Shown here in pieces: positions 51,381 through 58,354 of a DNA stretch of 64,000 nt. The notes beneath the pieces were generated by a model. The model did not search any database, was not told where the DNA came from, and saw only the letters and a list, made by a program, of their open reading frames with translations. The DNA lies in the NCBI GenBank assembly GCA_035541215.1, contig DATKNV010000013.1:1-64000 (forward strand). The letters run 5' to 3'. The translations under genes and the position numbers were made by a program. How positions within the stretch are numbered: the first letter of the stretch is position 1; each line of letters opens with the position of its first letter. Source of the stretch: DASZHJ01 sp035541215. Lineage in GTDB: Bacteria; Pseudomonadota; Alphaproteobacteria; ATCC43930; CGMCC-115725.

Positions 51381-52520
51381 TCAGTGCTGCGCTGTAGCCC
51401 AGGCCGGAAACGGGTCGGGGAGCTGCGCCCAGCCCTTGGGCCCGAGCGCGAGCTCCGCCTCGCTGAGCGCGCAGGCGTCGAGCGCGCCTCGAATCTCGCC
51501 GGCGTCGAAGCCATGCCCGATGAACACGAATTCCTGCTGGCGATCTCCGAAGGGCTCCCGCCAGCGCCGCTCGATCGCCGCGGCCGCGGCCGTGGGCCAG
51601 CGGTCCCGCGGCATGCTCGCCCACCAGAGTCCGACGGGATGAGCGACGCTCAGCGTTCCGCAGCGCGACCACGCGCAGACGAGATCAGGACGCGTCGCGA
51701 GCCAGAATTGCCCGACCGCGCGATAGACGCCGTCGAAATCGCGGCGCATGAGCTCGGCCAAGCGCGCGCCGCTGAACGGGGTCCGCGTCCGGTGGATGAG
51801 AGCCTCGAGCCCTAGCGTCGCAAATTCCGGCGGCCGATGGCCCGCCTGCAGCATCTGCCAGGCGGGCACGCCGTCGTGCCCCGGCGGAAGCGCCGCAAGG
51901 TCGCGTGCGAGCTCCGTCGGATCGGTGTGGAGGACGATCTCGGCGCCGCCGTTCAAGGATCGCAGCATCCTGCGCAACCGCAGCAGCTCATCCGCGCCGA
52001 GCTCCCGCGCGTCGACGACGAGGCGGTCCGCATACTCGATCGACGCGAAGAGCGCCGCGCGGGCCATGGCGTGCGACTGCCGGTGATCGTGGGCGTGATC
52101 GTGATGCTCGTGGCCGTGGTCGTGGCCGCAAGCCTCGCCGTGGTGATGATGGCGGTGATGATCGTGCTCATCTCCGCAGCAGGCCTGCGCGGACGGCCCG
52201 GCCGTCGCGCCCTCGGCGAGAGCCGCGAAGAGCGCCGCGGGCTCGATCGCAGCGATGGCGCGCGTCCTTCCGGCGGCGTGCAGCTCCGCGAGGCCCGGCG
52301 GCATCTGGTCCGGCGGCATCTGCGCGAGCGCGGGACCGGAGGGGCCGCCGGTTACGTCGAGCAAGAGGTCCGGGCCCTCCGACGCGGCCGGGAGCCGCGG
52401 CAGCGCGCCCCCGCTCGCCTCGGGCCAATCGAGAAGGCGCGGGCCGGTCCCGCGCACGAGTTCCGTCCGGCAACGCTCGCGCAACGCGTCGCCGACGAAA
52501 TAAATCAAGCCCAGCGACAT
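51381..52520 (-). CDS. CobW/YciC-like protein with degenerate GTPase and His-rich linker
   Basis: 379 aa from ATG 52520. The C-terminal 160 residues match the CobW C-terminal domain of zinc-regulated YciC proteins (RTPFSGARLAELM, GVYRAVGQFWLATRPDLVCAWSRCG). The N-terminal half lacks the Walker A P-loop and the C-x-C-C metal site of real G3E GTPases. It ends in a histidine-rich linker, with a run of alternating His/Asp and three Cys at about residues 115-150. It may therefore bind or buffer zinc without GTP hydrolysis. It is the first gene of the operon, 10 bases before the cyclase, and is divergent from the zinc-ribbon genes. A shared link to zinc is likely. Confidence 0.65.
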   Translation of the reverse strand: MSLGLIYFVGDALRERCRTELVRGTGPRLLDWPEASGGALPRLPAASEGPDLLLDVTGGPSGPALAQMPPDQMPPGLAELHAAGRTRAIAAIEPAALFAALAEGATAGPSAQACCGDEHDHHRHHHHGEACGHDHGHEHHDHAHDHRQSHAMARAALFASIEYADRLVVDARELGADELLRLRRMLRSLNGGAEIVLHTDPTELARDLAALPPGHDGVPAWQMLQAGHRPPEFATLGLEALIHRTRTPFSGARLAELMRRDFDGVYRAVGQFWLATRPDLVCAWSRCGTLSVAHPVGLWWASMPRDRWPTAAAAAIERRWREPFGDRQQEFVFIGHGFDAGEIRGALDACALSEAELALGPKGWAQLPDPFPAWATAQH

Positions 52521-52602
52521 TCTCGCCCTCCCTCGGTCTTTGTAGCCGATCCGTCGCACGGCCGCATCTGCGATCGAGATGGCGTCGCGCCGGGGCTGGC
52601 GC

Positions 52603-52618
52603 TGTGAATCGCATCACA
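52603..52618. promoter_or_regulatory. CRP-type palindrome 1
   Basis: TGTGAATCGCATCACA is a perfect TGTGA-N6-TCACA site. It lies 76 bases before the first zinc-ribbon ATG and 82 bases from the divergent CobW-like ATG, so it could serve both promoters. A TGTAAT at 52643-52648 could be the -10 of the rightward promoter. Confidence 0.7.
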
Positions 52619-52693
52619 TTTCCGGTCATCGCGGGGACCAGGTGTAATAGTGTATCTGGTCGAGCCACGCCCTCCCTGCGCTCCGGAGGATTC

Positions 52694-52930
52694 ATGACCA
52701 ATCCCAAGCAGCCGAGAGCCGGCATCAAGCTCCAGAGGCGCACCGCCGAGCCGCTCGACACGGCCAAGGTCCCCGTCGCCGCCAAGGAGGAGGTGTCGGA
52801 GGTGAGCGGACAGTACGATGCCTGGGTCCGCTGCCCCCATTGCGATGCCAGGGGATTCGTCGGCGGTCTCGAGCACCGCCATTACATCGCCGTGCGCTGC
52901 TGGGCCTGCGGCGAGGCCTTCCTCGCGTGA
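52694..52930 (+). CDS. 78-aa zinc-ribbon protein, copy 1
   Basis: ATG 52694 with GGAGGA upstream. It is one of three neighbouring paralogues that are all exactly 78 aa and align without gaps. Shared features: an N-terminal charged region with GI-x-L, KEE and the block VSGQYD-x-W, then a zinc ribbon C-P-x-C about 20 residues before C-W-x-C-G, ending in FLA. Here the ribbon reads RCPHCDA and CWACG. No signal peptide and no membrane segment. The sequence between the Cys pairs is the most variable part among the copies. Function unknown: candidates are a zinc-dependent regulator, a secreted peptide (an ABC exporter and subtilase gene follow downstream) or a toxin-like effector. Confidence 0.7.
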   Translation: MTNPKQPRAGIKLQRRTAEPLDTAKVPVAAKEEVSEVSGQYDAWVRCPHCDARGFVGGLEHRHYIAVRCWACGEAFLA

Positions 52931-52951
52931 CGCGCCCCGGCGCGAGCGGGG

Positions 52952-52967
52952 TGTGAATCGGATCACG
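52952..52967. promoter_or_regulatory. CRP-type palindrome 2
   Basis: TGTGAATCGGATCACG has TGTGA-N6-TCACG with one mismatch to the perfect palindrome. It lies between the first and second zinc-ribbon genes. A TATCCT at 52991-52996 sits where the -10 of a class II CRP-dependent promoter would be (site centred near -41 to -43). A GGCGCATAG 53 bases after the site start is repeated at the same distance from site 3. Confidence 0.7.
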
Positions 52968-53079
52968 AAAAAGCGACACCGAGACTGGCTTATCCTCGGA
53001 GGCCGGCGCATAGAGAAGGCGGGCGGGAACCGCGCCATCGTGCCGCGCGGTACTGGTAGTCGGCCCGGAAGGAGGTCAC

Positions 53080-53316
53080 ATGACGGCGCCAAAGCAAATG
53101 CGAGAGGGTATCGGTCTCGACAAGGCAACCGCGGACAAGCTCGACAAGAAGCGGATCGCGGCCACCCAGAAGGAAGAGCCCGCTGAGGTCAGCGGCCAGT
53201 ACGACGCCTGGGTCCGCTGCCCCAGCTGCGGAGCGGCCTGTTACGTGCGCGGCCTCAGCACCAACTATTACGTCCCGCGCCAGTGCTGGAACTGCGGCTA
53301 CGTATTCCTCGCCTGA
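53080..53316 (+). CDS. 78-aa zinc-ribbon protein, copy 2
   Basis: ATG 53080 with an excellent GGAAGGAGG ribosome binding site. Same architecture and length as copy 1: GIGLDKATADKLDKKR, KEEPAEVSGQYDAW, ribbon RCPSCGA and CWNCG, end VFLA. The four Cys could bind one zinc. The N-terminal third is lysine-rich and probably unstructured or helical. Strong translation signal and own CRP-type box suggest it is made in quantity when the regulon is on. Role unknown, as for the other copies. Confidence 0.75.
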   Translation: MTAPKQMREGIGLDKATADKLDKKRIAATQKEEPAEVSGQYDAWVRCPSCGAACYVRGLSTNYYVPRQCWNCGYVFLA

Positions 53317-53460
53317 GCCCCTCGGGATCGAGCCGCCGCCCTCCCCGCCCGACCGGCCGGAGGCGGTGGTTCCATTTCAAGCCAGAAAATATCGATGGAA
53401 GGCGCTGGGCATGCCGTACCGGGCCGATTTGTCGCACCGGCCCGCATTCCGCGCCCGGGA

Positions 53461-53476
53461 TGTGAAGCGGATCACG
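53461..53476. promoter_or_regulatory. CRP-type palindrome 3
   Basis: TGTGAAGCGGATCACG (TGTGA-N6-TCACG). It is followed at the same distances as site 2 by a G-C-x-TATC-x-x-CGG block (TATCTG at 53500-53505) and GGCGCATAG at 53514-53522. Outside these blocks the flanks differ, so the conserved spacing suggests a conserved promoter rather than a recent copy. Confidence 0.7.
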
Positions 53477-53610
53477 CCGGAACCGAAGCCGGCCTCGCAT
53501 ATCTGCGGCTAGCGGCGCATAGAACCTCGCGAGCCCCCGGCGGTTGGAGCGTCGGCGCCACTAAGGTCCCCAGGGAGCAGTTGAGAAGAGATCAGGGAAC
53601 GAAAGGAGAA

Positions 53611-53637
53611 ATGCTGCGGAAATCTCAGGCCGACTAA
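53611..53637 (+). CDS. Mini-ORF of eight codons in the leader of copy 3
   Basis: AAGGAG (53602-53607) precedes ATG CTG CGG AAA TCT CAG GCC GAC TAA, giving MLRKSQAD. It begins 150 bases after the start of CRP-type site 3, a distance similar to that between site 2 and the copy 2 ATG (128 bases). It may be a leader peptide, the remains of a lost copy, or chance. No attenuator hairpin with a U-run follows. Confidence 0.25.
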   Translation: MLRKSQAD

Positions 53638-53650
53638 GGTCTCTCGGTTC

Positions 53651-53679
53651 GCGACAGGCGAAAAATTCTTCTGTATATT
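53651..53679 (+). promoter_or_regulatory. Candidate second promoter of zinc-ribbon copy 3
   Basis: GCGACA at 53651-53656, a 17-base spacer and TATATT at 53674-53679, in the only AT-rich stretch of the region. An inverted repeat GTGAAA-N12-TTTCAC (53685-53708) overlaps the expected transcription start and could be an operator. Judged by eye. Confidence 0.4.
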
Positions 53680-53753
53680 TTTTTGTGAAATCGCATGGGC
53701 GCTTTCACGCAGCGGCTGATGCCGCTGCTGCATCGAAACCTAAAGGAGGTACC

Positions 53754-53990
53754 ATGCCGGCACCGAAGGAAGTGAAAGAGGGCATCAAGCTCGAGAAGTC
53801 GACCTCGGACAAACTCGACAAGAAGAAGGTCGCCAAGGGCCTCAAGGAAGAGCCCTCCCAGGTCAGCGGCCAGTACGACGGCTGGCGCAGGTGTCCGTAT
53901 TGCGGCGCCAACAATTTCTGCGTCGGGATGCGGTCCGACGTCTATCTCACCTACTACTGCTGGAGCTGCGGCGGCGCGTTCCTCGCCTAG
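53754..53990 (+). CDS. 78-aa zinc-ribbon protein, copy 3
   Basis: ATG 53754 with an ideal AAAGGAGGT. It aligns gap-free with copies 1 and 2: GIKLEKSTSDKLDKKK, KEEPSQVSGQYDGW, ribbon RCPYCGA and CWSCG, end AFLA. It carries an extra Cys in NNFCVGM inside the ribbon loop. It is the copy closest to the ABC exporter gene (88 bases), separated from it by a strong hairpin. No signal peptide. Function unknown. Confidence 0.75.
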   Translation: MPAPKEVKEGIKLEKSTSDKLDKKKVAKGLKEEPSQVSGQYDGWRRCPYCGANNFCVGMRSDVYLTYYCWSCGGAFLA

Positions 53991-54009
53991 CCAGTTCCGA
54001 CGGGCTGCC

Positions 54010-54050
54010 GCCGCCGCCCGCGCGCTTGCCCGAGCGCAGCGGGCGGCGGC
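54010..54050 (+). terminator. Long GC-rich hairpin between zinc-ribbon copy 3 and the ABC gene
   Basis: GCCGCCGCCCGC (54010-54021) pairs with GCGGGCGGCGGC (54039-54050). Inside it GCGCT (54022-54026) pairs with AGCGC (54033-54037), leaving a 6-base loop and one unpaired A. The 17-bp stem should be very stable. No U-tract follows, so it may be a weak terminator, an mRNA 3'-end stabiliser that keeps zinc-ribbon transcripts more abundant than the exporter, or a Rho-linked stop. Confidence 0.5.
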
Positions 54051-54078
54051 GGCGCATTTCGCGCCGAGAACCTTGCGA

Positions 54079-56034
54079 ATGACCGCCGCCTCCGCTCCTC
54101 AGGAGTTCTCGCTGCGCCAGCTCCTGCGCTGGACGTGGCAGGTCATACGCCCCGCACCCTGGCTGATCGCCGCAGCGGCGGGAGCCGATCTCGTGGTGAC
54201 GCTCGGCAACCAGGCCCAGGCGCAGCTCTTCGCGCGGGTCCTCGACCAGATCCGCGCGCTCGCGGGGCCTTCCGCCGCCGGCGCGCACCCGTCATTCGGG
54301 CTCGCCTATCTGCTAGTCGTCACGGTCGTGCTCCTGCCGCTATTCGCCTTCGCGGCACGGACGATCTCGGCTTTCGCCGACAGCCGCATGCTGGAGCAGC
54401 TGCAGCTCTCGCTGCACGACAAGCTGCTGCGCCTCGGCGTCGAATGGCACGACCGGCACGACACCGCGACGAGCGTCCAGCTCGTCGATCGCATCGCCCG
54501 CGGCGCCCAGCCCGCGCTCTCGATGGCCGCGAAATATCCGCTGGTCCAGGCGATCGGACTCTGCACCGGCTCGGGCCTCCTGTCGCTCAACCTCGGGCAG
54601 TCGCTCAAAACGCCCTGGGAAATTCAGGCGATCGGCTTCGCGCTGCTGCTGGGACTGCCCTTCGTGGCTTGGCGGCTCTCGAACCGCGTGCGCGCGAGCA
54701 ATGCCGCGGTCCAGGCCGCGGAGACCAGCGTTTCCGCGGAGGTGCTGAACTCGCTCAGCCTCCCCGGCGACATCCAGACCATCGGCGCCGCGCCGCAGCG
54801 CTCGCTCCGCATGGCGGAGCGCCTGCGCGCCGCCGCAAAGGCGCGCTTCATGATGGCGGTGAACATAGAATTGCCGAACCAGCTCTCCCAAGCGCTGCCG
54901 ACGCTGCTGCAGGCCCTCTTCCTGGTCTATGCGGTGCTCGCGGTCGCGACCGCCTCGACGATCGACCCCAATGCCATCGGCGCCATCGTCGCGATCTACC
55001 TCCTCGTGCCGATGGTCGTGAATCCCCTGATTTCGCTCATCAACTTCTTCACCGGCCTCAATGCGCAGTGGCCGATGTTCCAGATGTTCGGGGAGGTGCT
55101 GGATGCCGAGCCGCGGACGATGGACCGGCCCGATGCGAGCGACTGGCCCGCGAACGGATCGCAGGTGTCGCTCGTCGGCGTGCGCTTCTCCTACGCGCCC
55201 GGTGCCGCGAAGATTCTCGACGGCGTCGATTACCGCTTCGAGCCCGGCAAGCTCACGGCGATCGTGGGCCGCTCCGGCTCCGGCAAGAGCACCATTATCC
55301 GGCTGCTCACGCGGCTCAGGGAGCCCACCGCGGGCGAGATCCGCATGGGCGACGTTCCCCTCGGCCGCATCAAGCTCGACGCGCTCCGGCGCAACGTCGC
55401 GATCGTCGGGCAGAAGGCGCTCTTCATCAGCGACACCGTCCGCGCGAACTTCAAGCTCGCCGATCCCGGCGCGAGCGACGCCGACATCGAGGCGATGTGC
55501 AAGAAGACGAAATTCTGGAACATCCTCCTCGATAAGCAGCCGAGCGCGCCGCTCGATCTCACGATGTCGCGCGACGGCGAGCCCTTCTCTGGCGGCCAGT
55601 GCCGCATCTTCGCGGTGACGCGCGCCCTGCTGCGCCGGCCCGCGGTCATGCTCCTCGACGAGCCCACGACCGGCGTCAATCCGCTGCAGCTCGAGGAGCT
55701 CGCGGCGCAGATCCGCGAGGCCTGCAGCGGCATCACCACCATCGCCGTCGAGCACGACTGCGATTTCATCCTGGGTCTCGCCGACCAGGTCTGCGCGCTC
55801 GACGCCGGGCGCTTCGCGCAGGTGGGCGAGCCCAGCCGGCTCGCGGCGGAGCCCGGCGTCTTCCACGACATGCTGGAGGCGCGGCGGCGCCTCGCCGCGA
55901 GCGGCGTCCAGATGAAGACCGAGGCCTTCCCCGCGCCCACCATCGGCGGGAAGGCGATACCGGCGCCGATGGCCGCGCAGGCGGGGGCGCTCAAGATCGC
56001 GGCGGGATCACCCATGAAGAGTATGCCCACATGA
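54079..56034 (+). CDS. ABC exporter half-transporter (permease-ATPase fusion)
   Basis: 651 aa from ATG 54079 (a TTG two codons earlier is possible). Membrane domain of about residues 30-330 with six helices. Nucleotide-binding domain with Walker A GRSGSGKST (about 396-404), signature FSGGQCR (about 503, shorter than the usual LSGGQ), Walker B VMLLDEPTTG and H-loop AVEHDCDF. It has no peptidase domain. The C-terminal 60 residues are an Ala/Pro-rich tail not normal for exporters. It ends in an ATGA overlap with the GAF gene. Cargo unknown; the zinc-ribbon proteins just upstream are the obvious candidates. Confidence 0.75.
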   Translation: MTAASAPQEFSLRQLLRWTWQVIRPAPWLIAAAAGADLVVTLGNQAQAQLFARVLDQIRALAGPSAAGAHPSFGLAYLLVVTVVLLPLFAFAARTISAFADSRMLEQLQLSLHDKLLRLGVEWHDRHDTATSVQLVDRIARGAQPALSMAAKYPLVQAIGLCTGSGLLSLNLGQSLKTPWEIQAIGFALLLGLPFVAWRLSNRVRASNAAVQAAETSVSAEVLNSLSLPGDIQTIGAAPQRSLRMAERLRAAAKARFMMAVNIELPNQLSQALPTLLQALFLVYAVLAVATASTIDPNAIGAIVAIYLLVPMVVNPLISLINFFTGLNAQWPMFQMFGEVLDAEPRTMDRPDASDWPANGSQVSLVGVRFSYAPGAAKILDGVDYRFEPGKLTAIVGRSGSGKSTIIRLLTRLREPTAGEIRMGDVPLGRIKLDALRRNVAIVGQKALFISDTVRANFKLADPGASDADIEAMCKKTKFWNILLDKQPSAPLDLTMSRDGEPFSGGQCRIFAVTRALLRRPAVMLLDEPTTGVNPLQLEELAAQIREACSGITTIAVEHDCDFILGLADQVCALDAGRFAQVGEPSRLAAEPGVFHDMLEARRRLAASGVQMKTEAFPAPTIGGKAIPAPMAAQAGALKIAAGSPMKSMPT

Positions 56035-56696
56035 CCGCAGACACCTCCTCCCCTCTCGCCTATTTCGGCGTCGCGCCGGAATCGAAGGAGGCGCAGCTCC
56101 TGCGCTTCCTGCTGCAAACCGCCGTCGACGCGATCGGCGGCGACGAGGGCTCGCTCCTCGTCTACGACCCGAAGGCGAACGATCTCGCCTGGGCCATGAC
56201 GGTCGGCAACGCGGAGTCCGAGCGGAAGCTCCTGGGAGCCCGGCTTCCCATGGGCAAGGGCCTCACGGGGCTCGCCGCCGCCACGCACGAGGTGCAAGTG
56301 GGAGCGCCCATCTATCACGACGTCGAGCAGACCAAGCGTAAGAGCTCCGATCCCGAGGCCGTCGTCGCGGCGCCGATGCTCACGGACGAGAAGCTCATCG
56401 GCGTCATCACCACCGTGAGCTTCGAGAAGGGCCGGCGCTTTGGCGCCAAGGAAGCGAACATCTGCGGCCGCTTCGCGAAGCTCGCGGCGGTCATCGTGGA
56501 GCAGCATCAGAAGATCTCCGCCCTCGATAGCCGCGCCATGCTGCCGATCAGCGGCAAGGACCCCGAGACCAACGCGCGGCTCCAGGAGATCGACACCTCG
56601 CTCAAGAACATCGTCGAGCATCATCCGGAGACGCTGAAGCAGGTCTCCGCGATCATCGCGAGCCTCGAGCTCGCGCTCGGCCGCCCGCGGCGCTAG
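56031..56696 (+). CDS. GAF-domain protein
   Basis: 221 aa, start overlapping the ABC stop by four bases, so translation is coupled. A GAF domain spans about residues 20-170: LLQTAVDAIGGDEGSLLVYD, MGKGLTGLAAATHEVQVGAP and VVAAPMLTDEKLIGVITTVS. The C-terminal 50 residues form a helix. GAF domains bind cyclic nucleotides or other small ligands, so it could read a nucleotide made by the neighbouring cyclase. No catalytic output domain is attached, so it would act through a partner, possibly the ABC protein or the subtilase encoded beside it. Confidence 0.75.
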   Translation: MTADTSSPLAYFGVAPESKEAQLLRFLLQTAVDAIGGDEGSLLVYDPKANDLAWAMTVGNAESERKLLGARLPMGKGLTGLAAATHEVQVGAPIYHDVEQTKRKSSDPEAVVAAPMLTDEKLIGVITTVSFEKGRRFGAKEANICGRFAKLAAVIVEQHQKISALDSRAMLPISGKDPETNARLQEIDTSLKNIVEHHPETLKQVSAIIASLELALGRPRR

Positions 56697-56701
56697 CCGC
56701 C

Positions 56702-57511
56702 ATGGCGAAGAGCCCCCTGCTGGAGGCGCTGTCGACGCCGCTCGACGACTGGTGGAAGCGCGATCTCGCGCCCGTCGAGGTCGCCGTCCTCGACAGCGGG
56801 ATCGACGCCACGCACAAGGACCTGCAAGGGCGCGTCGCCGCGTCCTTCGCCGTCGAGCCCGGCGAGGGCGGGCCGCAGCTCCGCGAGATTCCCCTCGGCA
56901 CCAACAACGACGTCTACGGCCACGGCACCGCGGTCGGCGGGATCGTCGCGCGGCTCGCGCCGAACGCGCGGCTCATCGACCTGCGCATTCTCGGCACCGA
57001 CAACGGCGGCAGCTCCGAGTGCCTCGTGCGCGGCCTCAAGGAGGCGGTGCAGCGGAAATGGCCGGTGCTCAACCTGAGCCTCGCGCTCAAGCGCCAATAC
57101 GCCGACCTCGTGCGGCCGCTCTGCGAGGTCGCCTGGCATCAGGGCCAGACCATCGTGAGCGCCATGCGCAACTACCCCGTGAGCGACTACGGTCTTCCTG
57201 CGGAGTTCGCGACCTCGATCAGCGTCGAGACCGACACGTTTCCCGACACGCATCACATCCGCTTCCAGCCCGGCGAGATCATCGAGTTCGTGGCGCTCGG
57301 CGACAACGTGACGGTGCCGGCGCCCGGCGGCGGCTACACCCAGCGCGAGGGAACCAGCATGGCGACCCCGGTGATCTCCGGGCTTTGCGCCGTGCTGCTC
57401 GGCGCCTTCCCGGGACTCCTCCCCTTCGAGGTCCGCACCGTCCTCAAGCACCACGCGGAGATCGCGAAGCCCGCGCCGGCGCGCGAGGTTGACAGCGCCG
57501 CTCCGGCCTGA
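56702..57511 (+). CDS. Subtilisin-family (S8) serine protease, cytoplasmic
   Basis: 269 aa. The triad is intact: Asp31 in AVLDSGID, His74 in YGHGTAVGG and Ser219 in EGTSMATPV. There is no signal peptide and no propeptide, and the protein is shorter than secreted subtilases, so it should work inside the cell. Five bases separate it from the GAF stop. It may cleave the zinc-ribbon proteins before export, or be an effector activated by the GAF protein. Proteolytic activation is a described theme in prokaryotic immune systems, but nothing in the sequence shows the target. Confidence 0.8.
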   Translation: MAKSPLLEALSTPLDDWWKRDLAPVEVAVLDSGIDATHKDLQGRVAASFAVEPGEGGPQLREIPLGTNNDVYGHGTAVGGIVARLAPNARLIDLRILGTDNGGSSECLVRGLKEAVQRKWPVLNLSLALKRQYADLVRPLCEVAWHQGQTIVSAMRNYPVSDYGLPAEFATSISVETDTFPDTHHIRFQPGEIIEFVALGDNVTVPAPGGGYTQREGTSMATPVISGLCAVLLGAFPGLLPFEVRTVLKHHAEIAKPAPAREVDSAAPA

Positions 57512-57552
57512 GCCAAATCGGGGCTCGGGATTTATTGCACGAGGAGAATGCG

Positions 57553-58347
57553 ATGCGCGCGAACCGGGTGCGGGAAATCTGGCGCGAGGGCGGCTCGGTC
57601 ATCAACGGCTGGTGCGGCATCCCCAGCGGCTTCGCCGCGGAGGTGATGGCGCATATGGGCTGGGATTCCCTCGTCGTCGACACGCAGCACGGCGTCGTCG
57701 ATTACCAGACCATGGTCGCGATGCTGCAGGGCATCTCCACGACGTCGGTCGTGCCGATGGTGCGCGTCCCCTGGAACGATCCCGCCGCCGTCATGAAGGC
57801 GCTCGATGCCGGCGCCTACGGCATCATCTGCCCCATGATCAACAGTCGCGCGGAGTGCGAGGCCTTCGTCCAAGCCTGCCGCTACCCGCCGCGGGGCTAT
57901 CGCAGCTCGGGCCCCATCCGCGCCTCGCTCTATGGCGGCGCCGACTATCACGAGAAGGCGAACGACACGATCCTCGCGATGGCCATGATCGAGACCGCGG
58001 AGGCGGTGGAGCATCTCGACGAGATCCTCTCGACGCCCGGCCTCGACGGCATTTACGTGGGCCCCTCCGATCTCTCGCTCTCCTACGGGCTCCCGCCCGG
58101 CCTCGACAAGAGCGACGAGCGCATGCTGGGCGCGCTCGCGAAGATCGTCGAGGGCTGCAAGCGCCACAAGGTCGTGCCGGGCATCCACACCGGCAGCAGC
58201 GCCTACGCCAAGAAGGCAATCGCCATGGGCTTCCGCTTCGTGACGCTCCTGGGCGATGCACGGCTCCTCACCATGGCGGGCCAGCAGGTCGTGCGCGAGA
58301 TGCGCGAGGGCGCGCCCGCCCCCGCGAAGCCCTCGGGGCCTTACTGA
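57553..58347 (+). CDS. HpcH/HpaI-family aldolase
   Basis: 264 aa from ATG 57553, with GAGGAG at 57541-57546. TIM-barrel motifs: VVDTQHGVVDYQ (catalytic His), VRVPWNDP, GIICPMINSRAE (metal site), MIETAEAVEHLDEI (metal Glu) and GIYVGPSDLSLS. It is a class II pyruvate or glyoxylate aldolase, such as 4-hydroxy-2-oxoheptanedioate aldolase, splitting a 2-oxo-4-hydroxy acid. The 41-base gap from the subtilase may be fortuitous. It is convergent with the dehydrogenase. Confidence 0.85.
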   Translation: MRANRVREIWREGGSVINGWCGIPSGFAAEVMAHMGWDSLVVDTQHGVVDYQTMVAMLQGISTTSVVPMVRVPWNDPAAVMKALDAGAYGIICPMINSRAECEAFVQACRYPPRGYRSSGPIRASLYGGADYHEKANDTILAMAMIETAEAVEHLDEILSTPGLDGIYVGPSDLSLSYGLPPGLDKSDERMLGALAKIVEGCKRHKVVPGIHTGSSAYAKKAIAMGFRFVTLLGDARLLTMAGQQVVREMREGAPAPAKPSGPY

Positions 58348-58354
58348 GAGAGGC

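Larger units (their letters stand above)
53317..53753. other. Long leader/intergenic region before the third zinc-ribbon gene
   Basis: 437 bases without a normal gene. It contains CRP-type palindrome 3 (53461-53476), an eight-codon reading with strong ribosome binding site (53611-53637), and a second promoter-like pair (53651-53679). There is also an inverted repeat GTGAAA (53685-53690) to TTTCAC (53703-53708) and a small hairpin AGCGGC-TGAT-GCCGCT at 53711-53726, just before the AAAGGAGGT of copy 3. Between copies 1 and 2 the gap is only 149 bases, so this region has been enlarged or a further copy has decayed here. Confidence 0.55.

Noticed and set aside
52121..52175. A repeat-like His/Asp run on the minus strand that could be taken for a tandem repeat
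   Set aside because: It is the in-frame His-rich linker of the CobW-like protein, not an independent repeat.
53395..53637. An 80-codon plus-strand reading across CRP-type box 3
   Set aside because: It runs through the predicted promoter and lacks the zinc-ribbon motifs. Only its last eight codons have a good ribosome binding site, and those are reported separately as a mini-ORF.
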